Of a stretch of DNA of 6,385 bases, positions 1 through 6,224 are shown piece after piece. This DNA is from Pleurocapsa sp. MO_226.B13. Lineage in GTDB: Bacteria > Cyanobacteriota > Cyanobacteriia > Cyanobacteriales > Xenococcaceae. Within the stretch, counting starts at the first letter, position 1, and the number at the start of each line of letters is the position of its first letter. The DNA lies in assembly GCA_030064795.1 (NCBI GenBank), contig JASJEI010000325.1, positions 1-6,385 on the forward strand, read 5' to 3'. The notes under the pieces were generated by a model, which ran no database searches, had not been told where the DNA came from, and saw only the letters and a program-made list of their open reading frames with translations. The position numbers and the translations under genes are program-made.

Positions 1-660
1 TTTATAGGGATCAAAGTGAAGCAACTTGCGTTGCATATGCTGTATTGGATTCGTCAGAGAGATGAGAGAGATGTTAGTTTTAAATTTTTCCAAAAAGGAA
101 AGAATATAAAGCATCTTGACGAAATCCTACATCAGCCACCAATTTATCTGGGTATTCATTATCTGAGGGTACTGGGTGGACGACTTGCTATTCCAAGAAA
201 ATATGGACAAATGTCTTTCAATGAATGGATTAAGACAAGATTGAAAGATACAACGGACAAGAGTGCAATTAACACCTTAAATGATATGTTCGAGAAGATA
301 CTTAATAAAGTAGATTTTCCAAGACAGAAAGAGTCTGACTTCAGTATCGGAAAATTGATGCTTGAACTCTGGTATTCATGTTACGAAGGTAATATATCTG
401 AGCAATCGCTGAAAGAGCTATGCGATAAGTCATGGGAATTAGTTGAAATTACCGGTCAGGCAGCCTTGATTTCTCTATATCTGGAAAAAATACGATTACA
501 GGAAAAATCCGAAAAAGACCAGCTCAATCTCTACGATCAATTTTGGCACCTAGTTCAGCCAGCGATTTTTCCAGAATACAGGAGAGAGTCTATAATCACA
601 AAAGGGGATATAGCACCTGGAATCTCCGATAGAATTTTGTGGTTCTTCCGACTTTTTTAA
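1..660 (+). CDS. Hypothetical soluble protein, probably 5'-partial at the window edge
   Basis: I do not recognise this protein. The frame ends at TAA 658-660 and stays open to base 1, so the true start may lie outside the window. Candidate starts inside are GTG at 16 (214 residues) and ATG at 37; neither has a clear Shine-Dalgarno sequence. The product is charged, rich in Lys, Glu, Leu and aromatic residues, and appears mostly alpha-helical. It has no obvious membrane segment, signal peptide or catalytic motif. The C-terminal end is aromatic and hydrophobic (ILWFFRLF). It is followed on the same strand, 112-127 nt away depending on the start chosen, by a membrane protein gene. The pair could be co-transcribed, but the gap is long enough for a separate promoter. 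That the ORF is real is supported by its length with no stops in AT-rich DNA and by the lack of a better frame; the function is unknown. Confidence 0.65.
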   Translation, partial: FIGIKVKQLALHMLYWIRQRDERDVSFKFFQKGKNIKHLDEILHQPPIYLGIHYLRVLGGRLAIPRKYGQMSFNEWIKTRLKDTTDKSAINTLNDMFEKILNKVDFPRQKESDFSIGKLMLELWYSCYEGNISEQSLKELCDKSWELVEITGQAALISLYLEKIRLQEKSEKDQLNLYDQFWHLVQPAIFPEYRRESIITKGDIAPGISDRILWFFRLF

Positions 661-778
661 AAAATGTCAAACAAAAAGTTCATTTTTAAGTAGTCGGACA
701 AAATTAAACCGAACTGTATTGAGTTTTGTAAAACTTCTAATTAATTGAAAACTTCCTCATGCGCATTAAGGATTGGAG

Positions 779-1435
779 ATGGCTCAAATGAGTATTGGTA
801 AGAAAATAGAAAACATTATTCATGTTGACAAAGAAAACCTGGAAAAATTGAAGGAGATGCTGCCTATTTGGCGTGAGTCATATAAACTCTCTATGGAAAA
901 TGCCGAAAAAAGCTTTGTCCAATTAATATTTTTTTTCCTCTTCTTTTTTCTTATAAATGCTGCCGAAGTAACAGAAGTCAATTTATTTGGTATTAAATTT
1001 AACAGTTTGTCTGTACCTTATGCTCTTCTATTTATTCTTAGTGCTATCACATTTTATCGTTTTGTTTCTATCAGTTGTTTTGCTCAACTAATAGAGGAAG
1101 CTATAAGACATGCTAATTATCAGATATTTCAGGATTTCCAAAAGAAAGGTTTAATGGATCTTGGAAACTATTCGTCAGTACCTCAAATTGAGAATTGTTT
1201 TGCCAATCTTGAAGATAAAAAGAGTAGCTGTTTTACTCGAATTGGAAATCTTTTTGTAATTGCTCAATCATTAGTCCTAGGAGTTTTTCCACTACTTGCT
1301 CTAATTAGTGCATCATATGCCCTAATAAAGAGTGAATTTATTGGGAATTCATGGTCAATTGTCTTAATCTGTATATCCTGGATATTCATACTTCGAGCCT
1401 TAATACTCATTGTTCAATGGCTGAGGTACTACTGA
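779..1435 (+). CDS. Hypothetical four-helix inner-membrane protein
   Basis: An uncharacterised membrane protein. The frame can start at TTG 773, ATG 779 or ATG 788. I prefer 779, with AAGGA at 768-772 six bases upstream; 788 is also plausible, with GGAG at 775-778. Residues below are numbered from TTG 773. About 45 charged N-terminal residues, rich in Lys and Glu and possibly coiled coil, precede a hydrophobic pair: TM1 about 48-63, which is Phe-rich, and TM2 about 80-103. A soluble loop of about 50 residues follows, with Cys142 and Cys153. A second pair then comes: TM3 about 157-185 and TM4 about 190-217, with the protein ending two residues after an Arg. The charge pattern suggests that both termini and the central loop are cytoplasmic. 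It has no signal peptide and no recognised catalytic motif. It ends 243 nt before the end of the convergent transporter operon. The function is unknown; the 2+2 helix layout with a cytoplasmic middle is compatible with a sensor, channel-like or structural membrane protein. Confidence 0.7.
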   Translation: MAQMSIGKKIENIIHVDKENLEKLKEMLPIWRESYKLSMENAEKSFVQLIFFFLFFFLINAAEVTEVNLFGIKFNSLSVPYALLFILSAITFYRFVSISCFAQLIEEAIRHANYQIFQDFQKKGLMDLGNYSSVPQIENCFANLEDKKSSCFTRIGNLFVIAQSLVLGVFPLLALISASYALIKSEFIGNSWSIVLICISWIFILRALILIVQWLRYY

Positions 1436-1446
1436 TAATTCAGAAA

Positions 1447-1490
1447 GAAGCTAGAAGCTACGAAATAGCTGGAATCCCCAGAAAATCTAG
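1447..1490. repeat. Nested inverted repeats in the convergent intergenic region
   Basis: Seen directly: a GAAGCTA direct repeat (1447-1453 and 1454-1460); an inverted repeat AGCTA/TAGCT (1456-1460 and 1466-1470, 5-nt loop); a second, CTGG/CCAG (1469-1472 and 1478-1481, 5-nt loop); and an outer pair CTAGA/TCTAG (1451-1455 and 1486-1490) enclosing them. The first two hairpins overlap by two bases, so they compete. The element lies between converging genes and could help end transcription from both sides. Without a T tract it is not a standard intrinsic terminator. Confidence 0.3.
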
Positions 1491-1661
1491 ATGAAAATGC
1501 TCCTTCAATAAATTTGATAAATTAGATTCACGCCTTAACTGACGCATAAGTTGAGTTGGAGATCGATCGCGAAAACCTGGAGAATATTGCAAAGCTATGA
1601 CGAATAAATAAGCAACAATTTTTAACTTTGACATCATTAAAGACATAATTACTTTTACCAA
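1458..1661 (-). CDS. Doubtful small ORF downstream of the ATPase gene
   Basis: A 67-codon frame (from TTG 1661; in-frame ATG codons at 1646, 1637 and 1634) begins 17 nt after the ATPase stop on the same strand. It does not lie opposite another gene, so it is not an obvious shadow frame. The N-terminal part is hydrophobic (roughly residues 13-25, KLKIVAYLFVIAL). The rest is basic and polar, with several Arg (for example LMRQLRRE). I find no recognised domain and no convincing ribosome binding site. It could be a small tail gene of the operon, a decayed remnant, or a chance frame in intergenic DNA. It overlaps the nested inverted repeats at its 3' end. Confidence 0.25.
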   Translation of the reverse strand: MVKVIMSLMMSKLKIVAYLFVIALQYSPGFRDRSPTQLMRQLRRESNLSNLLKEHFHLDFLGIPAIS

Positions 1662-1678
1662 CCACTATAATTTTTCTT

Positions 1679-2434
1679 CTACTTACGCCCTACCAATTTC
1701 CTCAGCCTAACTGTAATCTCCTCCTCAAGTTTGATAAACTCAGATGAAGTCTTAATTTCTAAAGATCTGGGATAGTCGAAAGGGATCTGGCGCTCGTACT
1801 CAATTCTAAAAGGTCGAGGAGTTGAAAGAATAAGTCGCTGTCCTAGAAAAATAGCCTCTTCAATATCGTGGGTCACGAAGATTGTCGTCGGTCGATCGCG
1901 CTCCCAGATATCCAGAAGCAGTAATTGCATTTCGCTGCGCGTCTGGGCATCCAAGGCTCCAAAAGGCTCATCCAACAGTAGAACCCGAGGATTCACCGCC
2001 AGAGTTCTTGCCAAGGCCAATCTTTGTTGCATTCCTCCAGAAAGAGTAGAAGGATAGGCATCTTGAAACTCCTTCAAGCCGACGCGCTCTAACATAATAT
2101 TAACGGTTTGTCGTCTATCGCGATCGGGAATATTTCGTACCTTAAGACCAAACTCAACATTTTCGCGAACGGTGAGCCAGGGGAACGAAGTATACTTTTG
2201 AAACACCATCCCCCGCTCCGCTCCAGGACCAACAATTTTATTGCCTTCAAGCCTGGCGGAACCAGAGGTTGGTTCTTCGAGTCCTGCTATGACTCTTAAA
2301 AGGGTGCTTTTGCCACAGCCAGAGGGTCCCAAAATAACCAGAAACTCACGCTCATCAACTTCAAGGGTGACATCTTTTATTACTTCTAACTTACCGAATC
2401 TTTTCGTAATAGAATCTAGACTTAGATAATTCAT
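1679..2434 (-). CDS. ABC transporter ATP-binding protein, NitT/TauT (nitrate/sulfonate/taurine) family
   Basis: This is the ATPase that powers import of a small anionic or organic substrate; it works as a dimer on the cytoplasmic face of the permease encoded just upstream. At 251 residues it has the usual length for SsuB/TauB/NrtD-type subunits. All nucleotide-binding motifs are visible and intact: Walker A GPSGCGKST (36-44), Q-loop Gln79, signature LSGGMQQR (131-138), Walker B VLLLDE (151-156) with catalytic Glu156, D-loop ALDA (160-163) and H-loop His189 in THD. The text around the signature (SGGMQQRLALARTLA) and FGALDAQTR is typical of this family. The ATG at 2434 follows the permease stop after 3 nt and has no strong Shine-Dalgarno sequence, so translation is probably coupled. 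It is the last clear gene of the operon. The substrate is not determined by this subunit. Confidence 0.95.
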   Translation of the reverse strand: MNYLSLDSITKRFGKLEVIKDVTLEVDEREFLVILGPSGCGKSTLLRVIAGLEEPTSGSARLEGNKIVGPGAERGMVFQKYTSFPWLTVRENVEFGLKVRNIPDRDRRQTVNIMLERVGLKEFQDAYPSTLSGGMQQRLALARTLAVNPRVLLLDEPFGALDAQTRSEMQLLLLDIWERDRPTTIFVTHDIEEAIFLGQRLILSTPRPFRIEYERQIPFDYPRSLEIKTSSEFIKLEEEITVRLRKLVGRK

Positions 2435-2437
2435 AAA

Positions 2438-3328
2438 TTACTGATTAATAGAGCGTCGCCAGGGGAACAGAACTCTCATCAGACCTTCAAAACCAAGATC
2501 GATCAGAAAACCAATAAAACCAATCAGGATTATGCCAGCGAATAGTTGTGGAGTGTTCAAATACCTCTGACTCACTGCTATCAAATGTCCAAGTCCCTCC
2601 TGTGAAGCAATAAGCTCAGCCACGACTAAAAAGATCCAGGCTCCGCTCATGTTGGTTCTCCAGACCACCAGGATATCGGGCATGGCAGCAGGAACGACAA
2701 CTCTCCAAAACACATCCCAATGATTTGTTCCCAAGGTGAAGGCCACTTCCAGATATTCTTTTGGCACATTTCGCGTAGCGTCTGTCACCATCTGAACTAT
2801 AAAAAAGAATATTCCCAGAAAGATCAACAATATTTTTGGTCTTTCACCTATACCAAACCAAAGGATTAGAAGACTGATAAAAACAGTAGGTGGTATATAC
2901 CTAATGAAGGAGTTAGTAGGGATGATGATTGCATAAAAGCGCTTGAAACTACCAGCTAAAAGCCCGAGAAAAGTCCCCAAAATCGCGGCGAGAAAAAATC
3001 CAGCGAAAATCCGTCGGACACTGGCAAAGATGTCACCAAAGATACTCTTTTCAGTAATTAATTTCCCAAATTCAAGTATGACATCATGAGGATAGGGTAA
3101 AAAAGAGGTTTCTACCAATCCCCCATAAGAAAGAACCATCCACAAGCTTAATAACCAGGCAAAGCCACTTATGGCAAAAGCTCTAAATTCCATTGAGGAT
3201 ATTTCTTTCTGAAAATCAAAAATATTTCTCTTTTTCGATCTAATATCTCTAACGATTAAGTAAGCTAACCCAATTGGCAGGATTATAAATATAGCCAGAG
3301 ATAGAGCTAAAAACATTGTGCGCATCAT
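2438..3328 (-). CDS. ABC transporter permease, NitT/TauT family
   Basis: This is the membrane channel subunit (BPD_transp_1 type) of the importer. It has 296 residues, longer than the roughly 250-270 usual for SsuC/TauC. The core helices fall near 52-68, 107-126, 141-161, 166-181, 229-240 and 262-284. The FLPYP segment after the first core helix (77-81) and the EAA loop that docks the ATPase (about 191-219: E191, A196, G200, VVPAAMPDI at 211-219) are typical of the family. The extra length is an N-terminal segment with an additional hydrophobic helix (about 5-26) and a basic linker (RDIRSKKR). The start at ATG 3328 overlaps the stop of the binding-protein gene by 4 nt (ATGA), implying translational coupling. 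A second ATG follows at once, so the start could be one codon shorter. The N-terminal extension might instead reflect a later true start, but the overlap geometry favours this one. Confidence 0.93.
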   Translation of the reverse strand: MMRTMFLALSLAIFIILPIGLAYLIVRDIRSKKRNIFDFQKEISSMEFRAFAISGFAWLLSLWMVLSYGGLVETSFLPYPHDVILEFGKLITEKSIFGDIFASVRRIFAGFFLAAILGTFLGLLAGSFKRFYAIIIPTNSFIRYIPPTVFISLLILWFGIGERPKILLIFLGIFFFIVQMVTDATRNVPKEYLEVAFTLGTNHWDVFWRVVVPAAMPDILVVWRTNMSGAWIFLVVAELIASQEGLGHLIAVSQRYLNTPQLFAGIILIGFIGFLIDLGFEGLMRVLFPWRRSINQ

Positions 3329-4323
3329 TTTGTTAAAACAGATTCAAGAAAATTCTCATCAATTACATTTCTTGAGGGGGTTACTGACTTAATTAACGCT
3401 GATTCTTGCCAAATTGATGATGCATCATCAAAGATTTCTACTACTCTAGAAGGCTCAGTTGTATCAAGTCCAAAATATTTCCTATTTCTCTCCAGATCCG
3501 CATACCTCAAGGCTCCCGTAATTGCAGTGAATTCTTCGAGTGGCATGTTAAATCCTTGCGCCATAATCTTAAATGATTCATCTTGGTTAGCTTTGAGGTA
3601 ATCAAGACCCTTCAACCATCCTTTAACAAAAGTTTCAATGTCTGCGCGTCGCTCCAGCATGGCTTCATCCCTTGCCACTAAGATGCCAATGATTAGTCCC
3701 TCCGCCTCTCTTGTTGAAATCAAGAGATTGCCATTAGGTGTATTTGCTGCTTGACTTAAAAAAGGTTCCCAAGTCACTGCTGCATCAACATCTCCAGAGA
3801 TAAAGGCTTCAGCTGCTTTTCCTGGATCGTCCACAGTTCGGGATGTAATGTCGTTAGCACTGACTCCTTCCTTTTGCAAAAGATCGAGAAGGAAGAAATG
3901 GGAAACGAACCCCTCAGTATAGGCAACCGTCTTGCCTTTAAGCTCACTTAATTTTGTTATCTCCTTTTTGACGACAATGCCATCACCACCGTAGGATTCA
4001 TCAGTGACTAAAATAATCTTCCCTTCAAGTCCCAAAGCTGCTTCAAGAGCATAAGCATCAACGGTCGGACCTTGTATGTCAATATCCCCTGATTTAAATG
4101 CTGCACGTCTAGCACTTGTCTCATCAATGACGATGGGTTTAACCTCAAGCTCTCCAAAAAATCCCTTTTCTTGAGAAAGGAATACAACTCCGAGACCCGG
4201 CCAAGTTGGGATACCAATTTTCAAGGGTTCGGAAGCTGGTTTCCAGGGTGCAATTAAAATAGTCGGAATTAGAACGACCAGAAGTATTGAAATGGCTACT
4301 AATACTATATATTTTTTGCGCAT
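3325..4323 (-). CDS. ABC transporter substrate-binding protein, NitT/TauT (NMT1-like) family
   Basis: This is the extracytoplasmic binding protein that delivers the substrate to the permease, 332 residues long. The N-terminus has a basic start (MRKK) and one long hydrophobic helix (about 5-25), followed directly by the mature fold. There is no Cys lipobox and no clear signal peptidase site (the helix ends in IAPWKPASEP), so I infer an uncleaved membrane anchor. Family features are LKIGIPTWPG (34-43), which starts the first lobe; VFLSQEKGFF (47-56); GGDGIVVKK (112-120); LKGKTVAY (128-135); and the AAVTWEPFLSQA hinge-side motif (181-192). The fold matches type 2 periplasmic binding proteins such as SsuA, TauA and NrtA, but I cannot assign the ligand. 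The start at ATG 4323 is supported by AAGGAAG at 4332-4338, eight bases away. This is the first gene of the three-gene importer operon. Confidence 0.93.
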   Translation of the reverse strand: MRKKYIVLVAISILLVVLIPTILIAPWKPASEPLKIGIPTWPGLGVVFLSQEKGFFGELEVKPIVIDETSARRAAFKSGDIDIQGPTVDAYALEAALGLEGKIILVTDESYGGDGIVVKKEITKLSELKGKTVAYTEGFVSHFFLLDLLQKEGVSANDITSRTVDDPGKAAEAFISGDVDAAVTWEPFLSQAANTPNGNLLISTREAEGLIIGILVARDEAMLERRADIETFVKGWLKGLDYLKANQDESFKIMAQGFNMPLEEFTAITGALRYADLERNRKYFGLDTTEPSRVVEIFDDASSIWQESALIKSVTPSRNVIDENFLESVLTK

Positions 4324-4331
4324 TACGCGAT

Positions 4332-4338
4332 CTTCCTT
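4332..4338 (-). promoter_or_regulatory. Ribosome binding site of the substrate-binding protein gene
   Basis: On the minus strand AAGGAAG lies eight bases before the ATG at 4321-4323. It is the only strong Shine-Dalgarno sequence in the transporter operon and fixes the start of its first gene. The two following genes appear to rely on overlap or very close spacing. Confidence 0.6.
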
Positions 4339-4360
4339 TGTAAATTGAACTAAGCCAAGG

Positions 4361-4411
4361 ATTTGTACAAGTGAATTCTAAATAAATATCTCAAAATATC
4401 TCAATTTGTAC
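4361..4411. repeat. Tandem decamer and flanking octamers around the operon promoter; possible operator
   Basis: Seen directly: AAATATCTCA occurs twice in perfect tandem (4384-4393 and 4394-4403), a spacing of about one helical turn. The octamer ATTTGTAC occurs at 4361-4368 and again at 4404-4411, 43 bases apart, close to four helical turns. The decamers overlap the -35 and spacer of the predicted promoter, and the octamers lie on either side of it. Repeats in phase with the helix are typical of transcription factor sites. No regulator is recognised, so this is a candidate only; low-complexity AT sequence could produce it by chance. Confidence 0.4.
4375..4404 (-). promoter_or_regulatory. Probable sigma70-type promoter of the transporter operon
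   Basis: Read on the minus strand, TTGAGA (4399-4404, 5 of 6 to TTGACA) and TAGAAT (4375-4380, 5 of 6 to TATAAT) are separated by 18 bases. This would place transcription start near 4368, leaving a leader of about 45 nt with a good Shine-Dalgarno sequence. It sits in the 97-nt gap between the halogenase-like gene and the binding-protein gene, so the importer can be transcribed on its own. Read-through from the halogenase side is not excluded. Confidence 0.5.
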
Positions 4412-4420
4412 GGTACCTAT

Positions 4421-5992
4421 TCATGTTACAACCTCAAGGATACCAAGCTTTAATGCCTCCGAAATCATATTTGAGATTGCTTTTGAGACATTATGATTGT
4501 TCTCTTTTGCGTATCTATTAAGCAAAATTTTCTTCAAGCTTTTAACTGTTCTAGGTTCCTGAAGTAGAGTCAAAAGTGGTTTGTACTCCTCGCCTAGGAC
4601 GCAGCCCTCTGGAAAATAATCCAGCGTCGCTGCAATCTCTCCATTCGAGATTACCTTCACAGCAGGATACCATTGGAAGTTTTTTTCTATCATCGTATCT
4701 TCGATTCTAACTCCTCTCGCGATACGCAAAATATCGGTATCCTGAATTTCGCGAAGCGTGAAATTAGTAGGCGGCTCGTTGTACAATTCACATAAATTTT
4801 TTATGCTATCCAGTACAGGTTCGTCTTGGGCGTAGTCCATCGCTTGATAGAGGATAGGTAACTCATGAGGGGAGAAGCCTGCCGAGTCTTTTAACACGAT
4901 TTTTGACGCGATTTGTTGTAAAGCATGATTTCCAGAGAATCCGGCAGCAAGATAGACGAATGCTTTACGTGCATGAACGTTCCAAGCAGGATTGGCCATT
5001 TTCTTCTTTGCTTGCGAAAACCACGTTTCTTGGCAACGATGACCGCCATACCAAAAATAGGCCATGTGGAGAAAACTATCAAATAACCTATTGTAGGTTT
5101 GACAATAAAAATCCAGAAAACGCTGTGGGTCGGCTTGTTTTTGCTTGAGGATGCTATTCAAACAAATTGCGCCTATAAATCCTCCATGCATCGCCAGGAA
5201 ACATCCCGAGGAAAGAATTGGGTCTATAAAGCAGGCTGCATCGCCAACGAGAAGGTAATTACTCCCAGCAAACGACTTCGCACGGTATGACCAGTCCTTT
5301 GTGACACGTACAGGGGAAATTAAACGTGCATTCTGGCACATCCCTTTCAACTGGGGAGAATCTAGAATGTATTGCTGTAGAAATGTTTCCTTCCCTTCAG
5401 CATGTATTCTGGAACTAGAATCTTTATCTACTACCACACCTATACTTGTAAGGTCATCATTGAGGGGAATGTGCCAGATCCATCCGTCATGGGTAGCGGA
5501 AATGAAGACATCACCCTCATTTGGTACATCTAATCGACCTGCTCCTTCAAAATATCCATATACAGCCATATTCTGTAGAGCTGGATTTTCTTGTTTACTT
5601 TGAAGTTTTTGAGCAATAATTGCGCTTTGTCCTGTGGCATCAACATAGTACCGGCCTTCAATTTCCTCCGATCCCCGATTTCTTGAATTTAGGGTTAAGC
5701 ATTGAATCTTATCTTCATCAAAAACTAAATCTGTAACAGATGTCTCCTCTCGAACTTCTACACCATGACTTCGGCTGTTATCTAGGAGGATTTGGTCAAA
5801 TCTACCGCGATCGACTTCCCAGGCATAGACGTTTTCATCTTGAGAGCCAAAATCAATCGACCAAGGTTGCTTATTTCGCCCCCATACATAGGTTGCGCCA
5901 TATTTGCGGACAAAGCCAGCTGCCTCAATCTTTTCCAATGCGTCCATAGCTTGCAAGATGGGCACAATCCCAGGCAGAAGAGATTCGCCCAC
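4421..5992 (-). CDS. Flavin-dependent halogenase (CmlS/phenolic type), N-terminally truncated, probable gene remnant
   Basis: Intact members use reduced FAD, O2 and halide to make hypohalous acid, which is directed to an organic substrate by an active-site lysine. Motifs visible here: GESLLPG (2-8); the lysine in AGFVRKYGAT (Lys30); DATG (118-121); the halogenase WxWxIP motif WIWHIP (171-176); VGDAACFIDP (249-258) overlapping the FxxPxxSxG tunnel motif (F255, P258, S261, G263); and a C-terminal winged-helix-like domain (about 470-523), as in CmlS. Missing is the first segment of about 45 residues with the GxGxxG Rossmann loop that holds the FAD ADP moiety. Upstream of GTG 5992 only Tyr-His-Tyr remain before TAA at 6002-6004, still resembling the family's YH-VGES. 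There is no Shine-Dalgarno sequence at the GTG; the next in-frame ATG is residue 16. The substrate is unknown. It may be a recent pseudogene, since the remaining 523 codons are open; a truncated product would probably not bind FAD properly. The transporter operon follows after 97 nt on the same strand. Confidence 0.85.
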   Translation of the reverse strand: MGESLLPGIVPILQAMDALEKIEAAGFVRKYGATYVWGRNKQPWSIDFGSQDENVYAWEVDRGRFDQILLDNSRSHGVEVREETSVTDLVFDEDKIQCLTLNSRNRGSEEIEGRYYVDATGQSAIIAQKLQSKQENPALQNMAVYGYFEGAGRLDVPNEGDVFISATHDGWIWHIPLNDDLTSIGVVVDKDSSSRIHAEGKETFLQQYILDSPQLKGMCQNARLISPVRVTKDWSYRAKSFAGSNYLLVGDAACFIDPILSSGCFLAMHGGFIGAICLNSILKQKQADPQRFLDFYCQTYNRLFDSFLHMAYFWYGGHRCQETWFSQAKKKMANPAWNVHARKAFVYLAAGFSGNHALQQIASKIVLKDSAGFSPHELPILYQAMDYAQDEPVLDSIKNLCELYNEPPTNFTLREIQDTDILRIARGVRIEDTMIEKNFQWYPAVKVISNGEIAATLDYFPEGCVLGEEYKPLLTLLQEPRTVKSLKKILLNRYAKENNHNVSKAISNMISEALKLGILEVVT

Positions 5993-6022
5993 ATAATGAT
6001 ATTATTTCGGCTGACTTGCTAT

Positions 6023-6082
6023 CTGAATTATCTTGTATAATAGATTCAGAAATATTGTTTTTATTTGAATAATTTTCTGAAT
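6023..6082. repeat. Repeated CTGAAT/ATTCAG inverted repeats in AT-rich non-coding DNA
   Basis: Seen directly: CTGAAT at 6023-6028, ATTCAG at 6044-6049 and CTGAAT at 6077-6082. The 9-base arms ATTCAGAAA (6044-6052) and TTTCTGAAT (6074-6082) are perfectly inverted across 21 bases. A smaller inverted pair (ATAAT-like arms) lies inside the first two. On the minus strand a TATTAT hexamer (6037-6042) could serve as a -10 for the halogenase remnant, but no good -35 accompanies it. The rest of 6005-6224 is AT-rich, with stops in all frames and no gene that I can support. Confidence 0.4.
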
Positions 6083-6224
6083 TCAAGTTTATTTATTTCA
6101 TAAGATAAATTGATAAAATTGTACATTTTGGTTTCTCAAAAGTTTGATAAATTGTTGTAATTTCCTTAGCAGATCATTGATACCTCACCATCAAAGGGCT
6201 ATATTTTTTTTAGTTATTTAATAT

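Noticed and set aside
722..735. AGTTTT-GT-AAAACT inverted repeat upstream of the membrane-protein gene as an operator
   Set aside because: Six-base AT arms with almost no loop are expected by chance in this AT-rich intergenic region, and no convincing promoter accompanies it.
928..950. T-rich tract in the membrane-protein gene as a possible phase-variation or slippage site
   Set aside because: It encodes a Phe-rich transmembrane helix, is interrupted by C residues, and the frame continues cleanly.
2108..2429. Two short plus-strand frames opposite the ATPase gene
   Set aside because: They are antisense shadows of the Walker A and Q-loop region of a well-supported gene.
4008..4217. A 69-codon minus-strand frame within the binding-protein gene
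   Set aside because: Same-strand, alternate-frame shadow inside a gene with clear family motifs.
4340..4353. GTA-N8-TAA resembling an NtcA (GTA-N8-TAC) nitrogen-control site
   Set aside because: One consensus base is missing, and it falls in the predicted leader, downstream of the promoter rather than near -41. Such matches are common in AT-rich DNA.
4891..6040. Several short open frames of 60-100 codons on both strands across the halogenase-like gene
   Set aside because: They lie inside or antisense to the halogenase frame, which carries recognisable family motifs along its length. None has a ribosome binding site or domain of its own.
6177..6212. Short inverted repeat TTGAT/ATCAA near a run of T residues as an intrinsic terminator
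   Set aside because: The stem is only five mostly A-T pairs, and the T run is separated from it and interrupted by GGGCTATA, so it is not a convincing terminator in either direction.
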